This document shows positions 25,260-37,292 of a stretch of 64,000 nucleotides of DNA, one piece after another (the first letter of the stretch is position 1; every line of letters starts with the position of its first letter). The notes under the pieces are model-generated. The model did not search any database. It saw nothing but the letters and a program-made list of their open reading frames with translations, and was not told where the DNA came from. Source of the DNA: Latrodectus hesperus (taxonomy: Eukaryota > Arthropoda > Arachnida > Araneae > Theridiidae); contig JAJQOW010000024.1 in NCBI GenBank assembly GCA_037975125.1, positions 434,001 through 498,000 on the forward strand. The letters run 5' to 3'. The translations under genes were made by a program, and so were the position numbers.

Positions 25260-27802
25260 TTTTTGGCTTTTCTTTCTTATGATGCCTATAACTATATGAT
25301 ATCTATTCAACTATTTACTAAAAGCTCTTTTATAAGACTATATTTGATATTTATTCAAATGTTTTATAAAATTTTAGGCTATCCCTTACTTCAAGTAATT
25401 TACAATAAAAGGGATTGGTAATATCAAATAAAAATTCATTTCATTTTCTTTTGTACCAAAAGTAAAATAATTAATTTTTTCCAGAAAATATAAGTGTTAA
25501 TAGTATCCCAAATCCTAAATAAAAATCTAATGCTTCTGTTTTAGTTTTGAAATCGGTTATTTCTCAAAAATACAAAATATTTTTATTTTTATTACACAAG
25601 TCGTAAAAATAATAACAAAAGACAAAATAGATTGTTTTTTTGCATTCAAAACAATTTCTTTAAATCCTATATTGCAAAAATGTATATATTTATATTTCTA
25701 TCTATTGCATAATTTTTCTGATTTCCATTATTATAAGGTATTATAGAGTCAATAGTAACCAATTATAACTGGCTAATCAAAATAAAAATTGGTTGACTAA
25801 TCAAAATAAATTCTTTTGTATACTCAATTATTTTAAAAGCCTTCATATCAATCATTTTTAAGAGTTACCTTTAGAATTTTATCTTATAAATGCTTATAAA
25901 CGAAATTACAAACATTTTTCAGCTAATATAACACCATTAATCTCCTTAAAAAATAATGGTTAAGAAAATTACCTATAAGAAGAAATACATATTTTTTAAT
26001 CTCAATTTAAAATATGCATCTAACATAATTTTAAACATTTGGCAACAAAAACGAAATCTGCATAATTCCTGCTTTTCAAATCTGAGTAGTTAAGTTGCCT
26101 TCCTTTTACTACATCTGTTTAAAAAATTTTCACATTTTTTTTAAATAATCGCAGACTTTTTATAACTTTCTTTTGAAGCATCAACGATTAACAATTGATT
26201 TCAGTGTCAACAATTAATTTCAGCAGCTAAAATATCTTATATTAATTATTACATTAAATACGAAAATATGTTGTATTATTTGAAGCTGACAAAGTAAAAT
26301 TTTATATAGGGGAAAACATTATAAATTTATTTAATAATAAGATTTAATTTACATTTATACAATAAATTGTAAAATTTTAGAAAGATTGCAATTTCAAATA
26401 CAAAAGAACTAAAAAAGTATTCTGCAAGGAATAAAAGAACATAGAATAGCATAAAAATATTTATCTAAACTGTTATTTCACTCAGAAATATAAAAAAATA
26501 AATCATATTTGGAAAGGATTTAGAAATATAAAAAAGCACAAATTAATTTATACTTTTTGTAATTCCCTCATGAAATGAATTTATTTAATAATTTATCTCT
26601 GATTCTACACATGCAAAGAAGATTTTATTTTATATTTTTTATGAAAAACTGCTTTATTCACATTTTGCAGAAAACTTATAATAAATATTACATTATATGT
26701 TTCTATTGTATTCTGTTATTAGCTTATCAAATTTCATACAAATTGAACAGCAAACGTTTCTGAATTAGCTTTTATATAATACTAATTACTACTGTACATA
26801 ATAATTGAAACACATTTATGCTCTTATTCCCTTCTCACAAGAATATAATTTCCATGTAAAAGTCAATGATTAATAAAAAAAAATTTTAAAAGATGGAATC
26901 AAAAATTGTAAGCAAAATTTAAAATGTTTAACTTTTCATTTAAATATGAAAATTGGAGTTTTACTGTATAAATATATGAACTCTTTAATTCGATCAACAT
27001 ATTTCCAAATCTAAAGAAAAATTTATTGTAAATAAAAACAAATTCACACATTGCCTATAGAGGAAACATAAAATTATAACTATTATAGGTATGACATAAT
27101 GGTTAATAAATCTATAAATTTATCAATAGATAAACATTAATTTTACAGAGTACATTTTCATATAATTCAATAAAATCATTTTAAGATTAAGATTAAATTA
27201 CTTTTCCAAACTGATGATAAATATGGCTTTTACAAGATCAAAGATATCAAAGAAAATAATTTAATTGAATTTCAGAATATAAAACCATTAATTTTCTAAG
27301 TAGTTTAACTTAAAAGAGAGAAAAAACTTCAATACAGATTTTAATCACTCGTTTTAAAGTTTTAAATATGATATATGAAATTAAAAATGAAAATACAATT
27401 TTATAAATAATAATTCATAATAAGAAATTCAGAGTATGTTATTGATTAAATTTTTATAAAAAATTATTTCAATATCAGAAACAAATATTTTCAAATAGGG
27501 GTTGTAACTAAAGAAATAAATTCATATTTAAAGATTTAAGTCATTTACTATTCTCTAATATATACAAATATTTTATTTAACAAAAATTTCAAGTTTTTAT
27601 ATAATCATTAATATCAAATTTTATCAAATAAATTGATAAAATCATAATATATAAAATAGATACCTTCGTAAAATTTGTCTAAATTTTTATAAAATCTAAG
27701 CCTAATCTAATAAAATTCCTCATTATTGTAAACAATATGACAAATAACGTATTTAATTCAAGATATTTTATTTATCACCTCATATGAACTTTTTATTCGA
27801 TG
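25260..27802. other. Intergenic, downstream of paralog 4
   Basis: A+T-rich with no supported gene. A plausible polyadenylation signal for paralog 4 (AATAAA on the minus strand) lies at 27767-27772, about 30 bases past its stop codon. Confidence 0.45.
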
Positions 27803-28639
27803 TTATACAGTCTCTGTCTCAAAATTACTAATCCTCTTATTACAATTATTTTTTTGCAGATGGTCCAAAATAAACTTCACTTCAATTTTGTTCAACCGGT
27901 CATCCTGAACAAGATGAGCAATAACGGACTTGGCAATTTCAATATACTCTGAGCCTGGTAGTGGAACTTCTCCAGCAGCAACATTGCAAGCAAGCTTTTG
28001 GATATTCTCTTCAGAATCCGTAGAATTCACGAGCTCAACTAAACTCTCCAAGACATTATCCAAATTTCCATTGACTTTTCTGGCCTCCTTTTTGTTGGTC
28101 ACTGTAGTTTGTACTTGTTGCACCTGGGGAGTCAAACCTGTTGATAAGTAATTCATGAGACCGGGAAGAACGGCTGCCATAAAAAGAGAAAGAGGGATGA
28201 TAGCAGCAGCTGCTAATGGCTTTTCCGATAGAAGTGATGAAACTAATCCACCTTCTTTCTTGTTGTCATTGGAAACGTTTATTGAAGATCCATCACTTTG
28301 ATCTGGATTGATAGGAAACTTGAATCCTCCCTTGACGGATGGTTGATAAAAAGTTTCTCCTTTGTTGCTGTATCCGAATTGCGGGTAGTTGCTAATTTTG
28401 AAGTTGGAAAAATCTTGTGATGGATATCCTTTAACAAGGCCAAAACTCCCATCGTTATCACCCTTATCAGCGGATCCACCTTTACCAGTTTGAAAAATTT
28501 GATCGTAAGTGCGACCAATGCGATTCGAAATTCTTTTTCCTGTTTCGTCTAGCTGAATGTTCTCCAGAGCTCTGTATCCGTAAATGAAGACACTAATTAA
28601 AAGCAGAAAGGTATTGAAAAACTTCATCATGGAAACCAT
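27803..28639 (-). CDS. Array paralog 4: secreted/membrane protein of unknown family, 278 aa
   Basis: Single-exon frame and the most diverged copy. Three in-frame ATGs (28639, 28630, 28627) could start it. I take the first one after the predicted cap site, but alignment with the paralogs favours the third, giving 274 residues. The signal peptide includes FLLLISVFIYGYRA. It has Tyr where the others have Cys18. KR is at 35-36, GRTYDQI at 42-48, YPQFGYSNKGETFYQPSVKG at 85-104, and the hydrophobic helix at about 141-169 (SEKPLAAAAIIPLSLFMAAV). The sequon is N205-S-T, with a second sequon N121-V-S, and cysteines are C218 and C266. Its spread of changes, with the helix block kept, shows selection on the protein. 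The function is unknown. Confidence 0.87.
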   Translation of the reverse strand: MVSMMKFFNTFLLLISVFIYGYRALENIQLDETGKRISNRIGRTYDQIFQTGKGGSADKGDNDGSFGLVKGYPSQDFSNFKISNYPQFGYSNKGETFYQPSVKGGFKFPINPDQSDGSSINVSNDNKKEGGLVSSLLSEKPLAAAAIIPLSLFMAAVLPGLMNYLSTGLTPQVQQVQTTVTNKKEARKVNGNLDNVLESLVELVNSTDSEENIQKLACNVAAGEVPLPGSEYIEIAKSVIAHLVQDDRLNKIEVKFILDHLQKNNCNKRISNFETETV

Positions 28640-28710
28640 AAAGGGATAAGCTTACACACTTCAGAAGTGAAGAGAGCGAAAGTGATAGTAGCAATGAAAG
28701 ACAGAGTTGT

Positions 28711-28718
28711 TTTTATAC
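28711..28718 (-). promoter_or_regulatory. TATA box of array paralog 4
   Basis: GTATAAAAAC on the minus strand, about 72 bases before the first ATG and 85 before the family-aligned ATG. Confidence 0.6.
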
Positions 28719-28784
28719 ATACAGATACTAATAGCCTTGATATTTTATATTTCTTCATTTTTTATGTTTCGGTGAAACTTTGTG

Positions 28785-28850
28785 CCGCACGGAAGTTATT
28801 ATGTCACAACACATATTTGAAAAAAATATATCATCAAAGCGTGTGAGATA
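28785..28850 (-). promoter_or_regulatory. Conserved upstream module, copy 4
   Basis: Plus-strand landmarks are CGCACGGAAGTTAT, ATGTCACAAC, ATATTTGAAAAAAATATATC and ATCAAAGCGTGTGAGATAA. It matches copies 1-3 in order and spacing despite the greater age of this copy, which is the strongest argument that the module is functional. Confidence 0.55.
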
Positions 28851-31800
28851 ATTTGATATTTTTATAGCTTCTAACAAAAAACATCCCTTTAGGTTTTCAT
28901 GACCTGACCAAAAAATTGGAGTACCTAAATTCCTGAAATATTTTTGTTTTATATTTCATTTTCAGAAAATCATTTTTTTTATTTAATATTTCTATTAAAT
29001 GCTATGAAATTCTCTTTCAAAAGCTTGTAAAATAATAGTTTTATAAATGAAGAATATAGTTATTTGGTTAAATTAAAATTCTTTTGATTCACATTTTCAT
29101 TTTCATATCTTAGTGGTTGCAAATAAATATACATAATGAACGAGTTTTTTATGATGAATATAAATTAATTAAAATGTTTTGATATTAAAATATATGTTCC
29201 TATATGTATTTATATGTATAAACAATAAATCTTAATTTAAAACTACTTTATAAATTTATAATTACATTTAAAAGTCTGTTCATATTAAATTTATAAATGA
29301 GTTAATCACTTGCATAAAAGGAATAAAATAGTTTTATGAACATTAAATCATATTTATTAGTTTATTGAAATGTATTCAATCCCCAAAATATTTAAACTAA
29401 ATAAATTTTAATAAATATATTCAAATACAATTTCATCCCTAACGTGTCCTTAGAAAAAATATTTTTAAACTTTCTTATATAATTTTTTTGAACTTGCTAA
29501 GATCAAACATGAAAAACATTGCATATAATTAAGGGTTTCAAATTTTTAATGAATGTTTTAATTATATAATTGTATACAAAAATCGATATCGAAATCATAA
29601 TTTACTCGTGTAAATAACTTTAGAATCGAAGAATAATAAGATCTGCAATGTTTTATTTTATACGTAATTTTTAAGTACATCTTATAATTCAGAGAAAATT
29701 TTGTAGTTTTAAATAAGGAAAATTTTTTCGTTGAAAACAATTATTTTATAATTTTTCTATGATTAAATGTATATACAAAATTTCGATCAATAATAACTAT
29801 TCAGAAAATTTTATATTTTTATTTTTATCACATATATTAAAATTTTGAAATTTATTAAAATTAATCAAAATGTATTCCTTATAATTATCTATCGATTTAC
29901 TTTTTTAATGTCAAGTGAATTTAAGATTACAGTTTACGTATTTATTGTCTTAATTTACTTATTTTATGCACAATCACAGATAAAAAAATCCAGCATCTTA
30001 CAAAACAATGACAATGGTTTATATTTGCAATCTTGACAACTTCGTACCGCCAATCCTTGAATTTAAACCACCCACACGTTCCTATAAAAAGTTTCAATAA
30101 AAAGCTCATTTTTTCACTCTCTCAATTTTTTAAAGTTCTTTCCTTTTTTAAATATTTCAAGAATATGTTTTAAAGAAAATTTCAAATATTTTGCTTACGT
30201 TTTACATTTGAAATTTTTGTCAAAAATGTTATGCTTTCTGATGAAAATTTCCAAGTAAATTTAAACTTTTAACCCAAAATGTACTTCACGGTATTTCACG
30301 TGACTCTGTTTGACATAAGTCTTAATTTTCTTTCATTTAAATCTAAACTTCAGAAAATAAGAAACATATAAACAGTGTTTATTTAATTTTAAAATTCTAA
30401 ATAGTATACAAGTTTTAGTAATTTTCATTTTGGTATGAGATTTGTCTTTATGAGTTAAAATTCCTTAAAATAATTAATTTTGCGTTAGTTATGTCTTATC
30501 TTGTATTTTCCTCTTTATTTATAAGTGCTTAAATAATTAAAATTTTTAAATTCATTTTTATATGAATATGGAAATTTTGTTACATTTTTTGCGTATGCAT
30601 TATTATTCATGTTATCAAATTTGAAGAAAAAAAATGAAATAAATCGTTTTACAAATTTGTTTATTACTTTTCCGTTAAGACTGAAAAAAATTAGTTATTC
30701 GGATTTTATCTTTCATTTTAGAAAGGTTTCATCAGTGAATGAACAAAGTTCGTTAAAAAAGAGTAATAAGTAAAAAAAAACATTAATTAAATTAATATTC
30801 ATTTAACTAAGAATGAAGAAATTTAAAATAGCATTTCTCTATAGCTTCGCCCCTATATTGACCATTACATTCATCAACATAATTATTCTATGTTATTTTA
30901 TTATGCGTACTTTTCAAACTTCTAAAAGATTCATTTATTTTATAATGACTAAATACATAAAGAATAGGTAGATTATAGTAAAAGCTCTTTCTGGGGCATA
31001 CAAAAAAAATTATTTAACTTTATGAGGAAGAGCACTGTCATGTTGAAATGGACATCAAAGTTTTTGTTGTGAAAGCTTATGTTTCGATTATCTATAATTT
31101 CAACTTCATAAGATATCTCCCAATTATAAATCTTGTCTATTTGCATTCATCTAATATGACATCAAATAGCAATCCCCAAGTAAAGGCAATTATCGATAAA
31201 GTCTTTTTAAAAGTAACTTATTTATTAGTATACTCCAAATTAAAATACTATTGAGTGGGAAAATTTCAAAATATACCCGGTACCAATAAGCACTGGGCAT
31301 TTAAGTACTCAATTAAATTTCAGTTACAAATGCTGATGGATTTGCGTAAAAAAAAATCAATAAAAAGCATTTCAACAAGCTATGTGATACAAGTAAGTTA
31401 AGTGATAGATGGAGACAAATTGCTTAAAATATAACCTAAAACATTATTTTAACATTCAACCAACTACAGATAGAATGTTCAACAATCAGCCATTCCATCC
31501 GAATGATTATGTTTCCTTTTGGGGTATTGCAAAATTGATTGCAAAATTTCGCTATCTATTTTCATCTCAATTGAATTCTTTTGCTTTCATCAGCTCACTT
31601 TTCCTACTACCTAATAAAAATTTCTGCTCACACATTGCTACTATTACACTTTAAAAACTCTTTAATGGAGACCGAGATTGAGTTTCTGCCTTTACCCAAT
31701 CTTTAATGCTTGCTCACACAGCGATCTCGGATATTGAGCAAGCAATGATTTTATGCGAAAGTACCATGCATAATATTTATTATATTACATTATTAAATAC

Positions 31801-33149
31801 CGAATTTTGGAAACAAAACTTATAATTTTAAATTACAATCAAGTGGGCAAAATCAACATTTTATCCAACATTTTGTTTTTCAAACTTTTATATACACAGC
31901 AGGATATTAAATATTATGAATAATTAGTGTAAAAAAAATTTTAGCAAGAAAATTTTCAAATATCTATAGTAATGAATCTGCTTCTTTCCAAATGTGATAG
32001 CAAGGACTTTTCCATTAGGTACATCATCCTTTTCATATATCTTAAGAATATATGACATTTTTCATGTCATAAAACCATAGATTGATATTAACACTTCCGC
32101 TACCAATTAGAACATCATATTGAACACCGCAAAAAAAGATATCCAAACAGCTAAAGGCAGCTGCAAGTCATTTGAACATTAGCTTAATATGTTACATTTC
32201 GGAAAGAGTTTCGTCGCTAATAGATCATAATCACAAGAAAAGCAGAAAATATTTACACGCTAATTTTAACAGGTGTTATCCAGAAATTAGGAAACGTAAT
32301 CATTTCTCGTTATTCAATAGTGGTTGGAATTAAACATGGTAATCCCTCTCAAAAACACCCCTGAAGACATTCTATACCACTGGGGTCCAAAGAATTTCCT
32401 GTTTATAATTATTTTGTATTTTAATAAATATTGTTCAACTTCTACAATTTTTTATTTTCTGTTTTTCCCTTGTACATATAGATTTCACCACTTATTTAAT
32501 TCTTAAGTTGTTTGAAATACCTTTAATATTTAGTGTTTAAATATCATGGCAATGAAACAGAAATTATTTCCTTTTTATTGTCATCTTAGTATTACTGTTT
32601 TAATAATTATTATTTTTAGATCTAATATTTTTGATATCAGGATTATTTTACTGTAAAACTATCTCGATGATTCAAATAATTTTAAATAGTTGATTGTATA
32701 TAAATAAATATTTTTTGATAATTTATACATAAAAATGCAAATGCAGTGCCAAGATTTAAAAAAATTAAAGAAAAAAGAATTAGTATGACTACAATAAAAA
32801 TTGATTGATTTAAAATATATATTTCGTAAAAAGATCAAAATAATAAGGTTTCAAACAATTAAAAGATTTTGAGAGTCTAGCTATTACAAATAGAAAAGTT
32901 CAATAAACTATTGGCCTATATCTGTCTTGCTCGCCATCAATCTATCTACGTACCTTAAAATGACATAGTTCATAAATAATGTCCTGTGGAATTTCTTGCC
33001 TAATTGTCTCAAATTTTGGGCTAAGCCGTTAACATTTCAAATATTGTTTCACAATCTCTCTCTCTTATTCACATATTTTTACAATATTTCATAGATATCT
33101 TGTAGACATGCGATATTCAACGTTAAGGTAGGGAGCCCAAGAGAGAAGA
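28851..33149. other. Intergenic, with array-flank homology near 30.3 kb
   Basis: No gene seen. About 30285-30350 (TTTCACGTGACTCTGTTTGA CATAAGTCT...) resembles the ATTCCATGTG(A/G)C(A/G)TGCTTGATATAAGTCT segment in the far flanks of paralogs 2 and 3. The duplicated unit may therefore reach here. The open frames at 31048, 31409 and 32324 have no visible family features. Confidence 0.4.
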
Positions 33150-33480
33150 AACTGTTGGATTAATTAAAAGATAAATCATAGCAGGTATCTTGTTCGTATA
33201 AATATTACCGCGTTGAATAGTAAGAGCGGGTAACAGCAGGAAGAATGGTTATTCAACCAGTCTAGGAATGTCATCAACCTATCGAGGTGTAAAATGTGTC
33301 ATCTACCTGTCAGTGTGCTGAAAATTACTACCAAAGGATTCGGGTATAAAAGAAGATGAAACTCTAGACCATAACAGTGTTATATTCTCACGCAACCTGC
33401 AATTCTTATTGTTAGGTCTTCAAGTTACCTGAGACGTCTCCAAATAAATCTGCATTTATTGGCAGGGCACAGATGAAAAT
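33150..33480 (+). other. Possible solo LTR or promoter-like block
   Basis: A G+C-richer block begins TGTTGGATTAATTAAAAG and contains GGGTATAAAAGAAGATG (a TATA-like box near 33344). About 100 bases later come AATAAATCTGCATTTATTGG and GGGCACAGATG. A TATA box followed by a polyadenylation signal within about 100 bases is the layout of an LTR. I found no target duplication, and the ends are guesses. Confidence 0.25.
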
Positions 33481-33645
33481 GAAGCTTATCAATAAAGATA
33501 ATATATATGTACTCAGCAGATCTAAGATGATCAAGACAGTTATTACTGCAATCTGACTAATTGGTTTACAAGCATGAGAAGTAAGTATCGTAAAGGTAGA
33601 TGGAAGCGCAAATTATGATCTCTCCAAGCAGTCTGCAGAAAATTA

Positions 33646-33745
33646 CGTTGGACAGATTTAATAATTTATTAAATTACATATGAAATGTTTATTAATTTAT
33701 AAAACTACATCGGACAGATTTATTAACTTATTTAATTATGTTGGA
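33646..33745. repeat. Imperfect tandem repeat, about 31-base unit, three copies
   Basis: The unit is roughly (GTT)GGACAGATTTATTAATTTATTAAATTACAT (cited in shortened form), with a diverged middle copy and a fourth start at TTGGACAATG. Confidence 0.5.
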
Positions 33746-33749
33746 CAAT

Positions 33750-35912
33750 GTTTCCATCATGATTTCCTGCAGTTGGGTGGTTAAAAACAATAAATTTTTA
33801 CAGTAACATTTGTTCAAATAATTTCTATTTTTCTTTTCTGTTATGGCCCTAAATCGATTATGTCGATCTGACACTGAAACATGACGTTATTGTCACCGTC
33901 ATACAATGAATGCCTCCTTGTAATCCATACATGGAGTGATTGCTAAGCTCATCAAACCAATCACTTACAATTTAAAATCGTATCCTCTTTCAAACTCACT
34001 ATCCTCTATCATATGCTCATAATGAGCATAAATGTTTTGCCCATGCATTGTTCCAATAGATGAAGATTGAGAATTATTGCAATCATAACTTTTTAGCGTA
34101 TGCTGAATGCGCATCTCCGATGCTCTATAGTTTAAATTATACATTCAGTGAGTACTAAATTACAATCTTTTACATACTCAATCAAAATGTCTTTGTGTAT
34201 GAAATTTGATCACAAGTCAGACAAATCTTTCGTGATAAATCAATTTTTTTTTATACACAGTGTACTTTTAAGAAAATTTTAGATAGGAAGAACAAGTTTA
34301 AAAATTTGAGAATAAGTAAAATATAGGATTTTGAAATTTGAAAATTTATGTAATATCTAAATTTTTATGGAAATTTTGTTGTTGTGTTTTTTATTAAATA
34401 GATAAACTATTAATTTCCAATTTAAGGCAAGATTTGATTAACAAATAATTACAGTAAATAATTGTAAAAATTCAATGCTTCACAAAATTTAAAAAGCTTC
34501 CCAGTTTCTTCCCTTTCAATTTCTTAAAAACATAATTTATTATGTTTTTAAGAAATTGAAAGGGCAAAAACTACATCAATTTTGAATACAAATTAATTCT
34601 TACAATCTAATTTTGGACTCGATTAATTAAATTTTACATTGCTGGATAAGATTTAATGTTCTAGCTATACACATAGTTGAATTATTAATTTAATTCATTT
34701 AAACTTTAAATGATTTATGCTATAAGATAGAAAATTTTGTATTACATTATTCCCAACATTATTTATTTCAAGCATCTTCCAAACATATCATCAAAAACAA
34801 ACTTTTAAAGGGCAAATATTATATTTAATGAATTAATAATATTTGAATAAAACCAAAATTGATTGTTCAATCGATTACTTTTATATCCTAAATGCAATAC
34901 TTGTTGTCATTTGAATTTAAGGCAAAAGAAAAGTAATTGGAAAACGAACTGATTTAGTTATGAAACTAATTACGCTTAGGAAATGACGTATCATTAATCA
35001 ACCCTTACAAGTTATTGGAAGGAAGTATGTTTTGGAATGGTTAAGCAGTAAATGCGTGATTAATTATAATCCGCTTATAATATAACCGGATTATAATTAA
35101 TTTTATTCATTCTCTAGACAGAAATATATTTGTGTGTATAATTTAAATTATCAGTTTAACATTCTACTGGAAAATGTTATCGTTTGAATTAATAAATTTA
35201 AAATTATTTCATGATTGAGGGCTTTTGGATAATTTCTTGTAACCATACTATATTTATATTTTTTATAAAAAATATTTCAACAATACGTAATGAAAATTTC
35301 CTACTATATTTGAATGCAACTAACAATATATAATTTAAATATATCATGTATCTTTAAATCGTTATATTAAATGTATTTGAAAGTCAAAACTAAATCAAAA
35401 CAGCTAAGAACTTAAAATATATCCAACTCACCATTTTGCTTTACAGTGGTAAGTAGTAATATTTTGTGAAATTGTAGTAAAAATTTTAACAGTAGTAATT
35501 ATAAATTCTAATGGTTATATAGAATTTTTACTAATTTAAATTGAAATATTTTTGTTAGATCTTTTTATAACTGCCCAGTCTTATACTTTTACAATATGAA
35601 GTTCATTCAAGATTTTTCTGAATTTCGTTTCGACAGTTAACACGTTTATCGAAAACTCAAACAATTGCCTAAAAGTAAGAGTTAGCTAAAATATTGCACA
35701 AAGTATAGCATCATTTATGAAATTTTTAAAAAAAAAAAACACTGCCAAAAAACATACTCGGGATTATATTATACAGAGGGGAGCATGAATAGAATGAATG
35801 GTATTTATAATTTGGATCTCGATGAAATTGGTTGATTTTTACAGAAATACTTTTCTTTTACAAGTAAATATCCCAAGCCATACTGATTTGTCAGCACTAC
35901 TGTCTGCAATAA
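33750..35912. other. Intergenic, nothing coding
   Basis: A+T-rich. Apart from the palindrome listed separately I see no element or gene. A small inverted motif, TAATTATAATCCGCTTATAA TATAACCGGATTATAATTA, lies near 35059. Confidence 0.4.
34511..34564. repeat. Perfect 54-base palindrome (26-base arms, 2-base spacer)
   Basis: The left arm starts CCCTTTCAATTTCTTAAAAA and ends CATAAT; the centre is TT; the right arm starts ATTATG and ends AAGAAATTGAAAGGG. Every position pairs. No flanking target duplication is obvious, and no open frame spans it. Confidence 0.95.
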
Positions 35913-35926
35913 CTTCATATTTAAGG

Positions 35927-35977
35927 TTGGTTGGTTGGGTTTTATGGCGCAAGGTCCAAAAACGGACATGCTGTGCC
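35927..35977 (-). mobile_element. 51-base retroposon insertion with perfect 14-base target duplication
   Basis: The insert is flanked by CTTCATATTTAAGG at 35913-35926 and again at 35978-35991. Read on the minus strand it begins GGCACAGCATGTCCG and ends GCGCCATAAAACCCAACCAA with a CCAA-repeat tail. This is the hallmark of a severely 5'-truncated retroposon inserted by target-primed reverse transcription. The parent element is not identified. Confidence 0.75.
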
Positions 35978-35999
35978 CTTCATATTTAAGGATTGTCAA

Positions 36000-37043
36000 A
36001 CAAATCATAAAAGATAAGAAATCTTACAAATAGTTTTTATGACCTCAAAGATTATTATAATTTTATAATTCATGCTTATATTCAGAAAAGATTGAAGAGT
36101 TCAAACTAGTTATTCAGGGATTTCAAAGTGGAGAATCTGAGATAAACTGTGAGATAAGAAAAAAAGTCATAAAAGGTGTTAATTGTTGTTTGTATCATTT
36201 AACACACTATTTCACTTAAAATAATTTTAAAAATAAACAGAAATTAAACAAAAATGCTGTATTTTTTGCATTTTTTGAGGAGGTGGGAACATTTTTATAT
36301 ATTACTAGTAATCCAAAATGCCACACCAAGAAAGACCAGACATACCATTGCAAAACTTATTCGGCAGATAATAGATTATACAAAGAACAAATGATTGAAA
36401 AATATTATAAAGAAGGAATGATGACCAAATCAATAATTAAAGAAACAGCCATTCATGTCTATAACCGCAGCAACCTCCCTCTAAATAGAATCAAAAAGTC
36501 ATTGAATGCATCATTGGAATATAACAGTTTATGCGGTTTCAAAATATTGCCACTAATGTTGATCTAGTGTAGTAGAGGATACTCCAAACCATTTGTTGTG
36601 CAAGCATGGACCACATGTTTTCGATTCGAAATAAATCGAGAAAATAAGCAATCCTGTCATCACGTGCATTAGTGGAATGAGTTGGGATCGATTGGTTTCG
36701 TCGTTCGTCATTCCCTCCTGCCTCTAGCGGTTACATATTCAAATCACAGTTGCTTAGTTTCGTCCAAAAACTATCACCGATATCTCTGACCCGCCATCCT
36801 TCTAGCCTTAGGGCACTGTCTATAGAACTTCCTTATACTTAACACTCCATTATAAGGAATAAATTATTTATAGATACACAAAATATATTTGTTATATTTT
36901 CACAACTAAAATGAAACATATAATGACAATCCAAGCCTGCAATAATTTTTAAAATACAAACATGAATTTTTTGTTGCTAAGGGAAACCGTAGCCGTTGTC
37001 ATAGCCTACTATTCTTCCTCGATTGAACTAAGAAACTTTGTCA
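36000..37043. other. Intergenic, with a G+C-richer patch at about 36590-36840
   Basis: The 94-residue frame at 36283-36567 shows no recognisable domain, signal or splice context, so I do not call it a gene. The patch at 36590-36840 (CCCTCCTGCCTCTAGCGGTT, CTGACCCGCCATCCTTCTAG) looks like a decayed SINE-type repeat, with TTCAAATCA as a weak B-box remnant. Confidence 0.3.
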
Positions 37044-37055
37044 CCGCGTAATTTA

Positions 37056-37280
37056 TTTATTTATTTTATTACATTACATATATTCAGACTTGTATGCTTG
37101 ATTCTTGAGATCCGCTTGTAAGTCTTCGTCGATAATAGGACAAATAGCACAAAGACATATGTACAACCACAGAAGAATAATGAAGAAAACACCCAGGGCC
37201 ACTGTGGGAATCGAACCCACACTCCTACGCTCTCAAGCGATTAGCGGTGATGCTTTAGACCACTCAGCCACGGAGCGCCC
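37056..37280 (-). mobile_element. tRNA-derived SINE with perfect 12-base target duplication
   Basis: Flanked by CCGCGTAATTTA at 37044-37055 and 37281-37292. Read on the minus strand, the head is tRNA-like (CGCTCCGTGGCTGAGTGG...; A box at 37261-37273, B box GGTTCGATTCC at 37207-37217), with a long variable-arm-like stretch reminiscent of a class II tRNA such as Ser. Then comes a unique body (GGGTGTTTTCTTCATTATTC) and a TAAA-type tail. It is full length or nearly so and fairly young, judging by the intact boxes and duplication. Confidence 0.88.
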
Positions 37281-37292
37281 CCGCGTAATTTA

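Noticed and set aside
36283..36567. 94-residue open frame as a gene
   Set aside because: No signal, domain, splice context or similarity that I recognise; such lengths occur by chance on this scale.
37195..37290. A functional tRNA-Ser gene on the minus strand
   Set aside because: The tRNA-like head continues into a SINE body and tail and is enclosed by a target duplication, so it is a tRNA-derived SINE.
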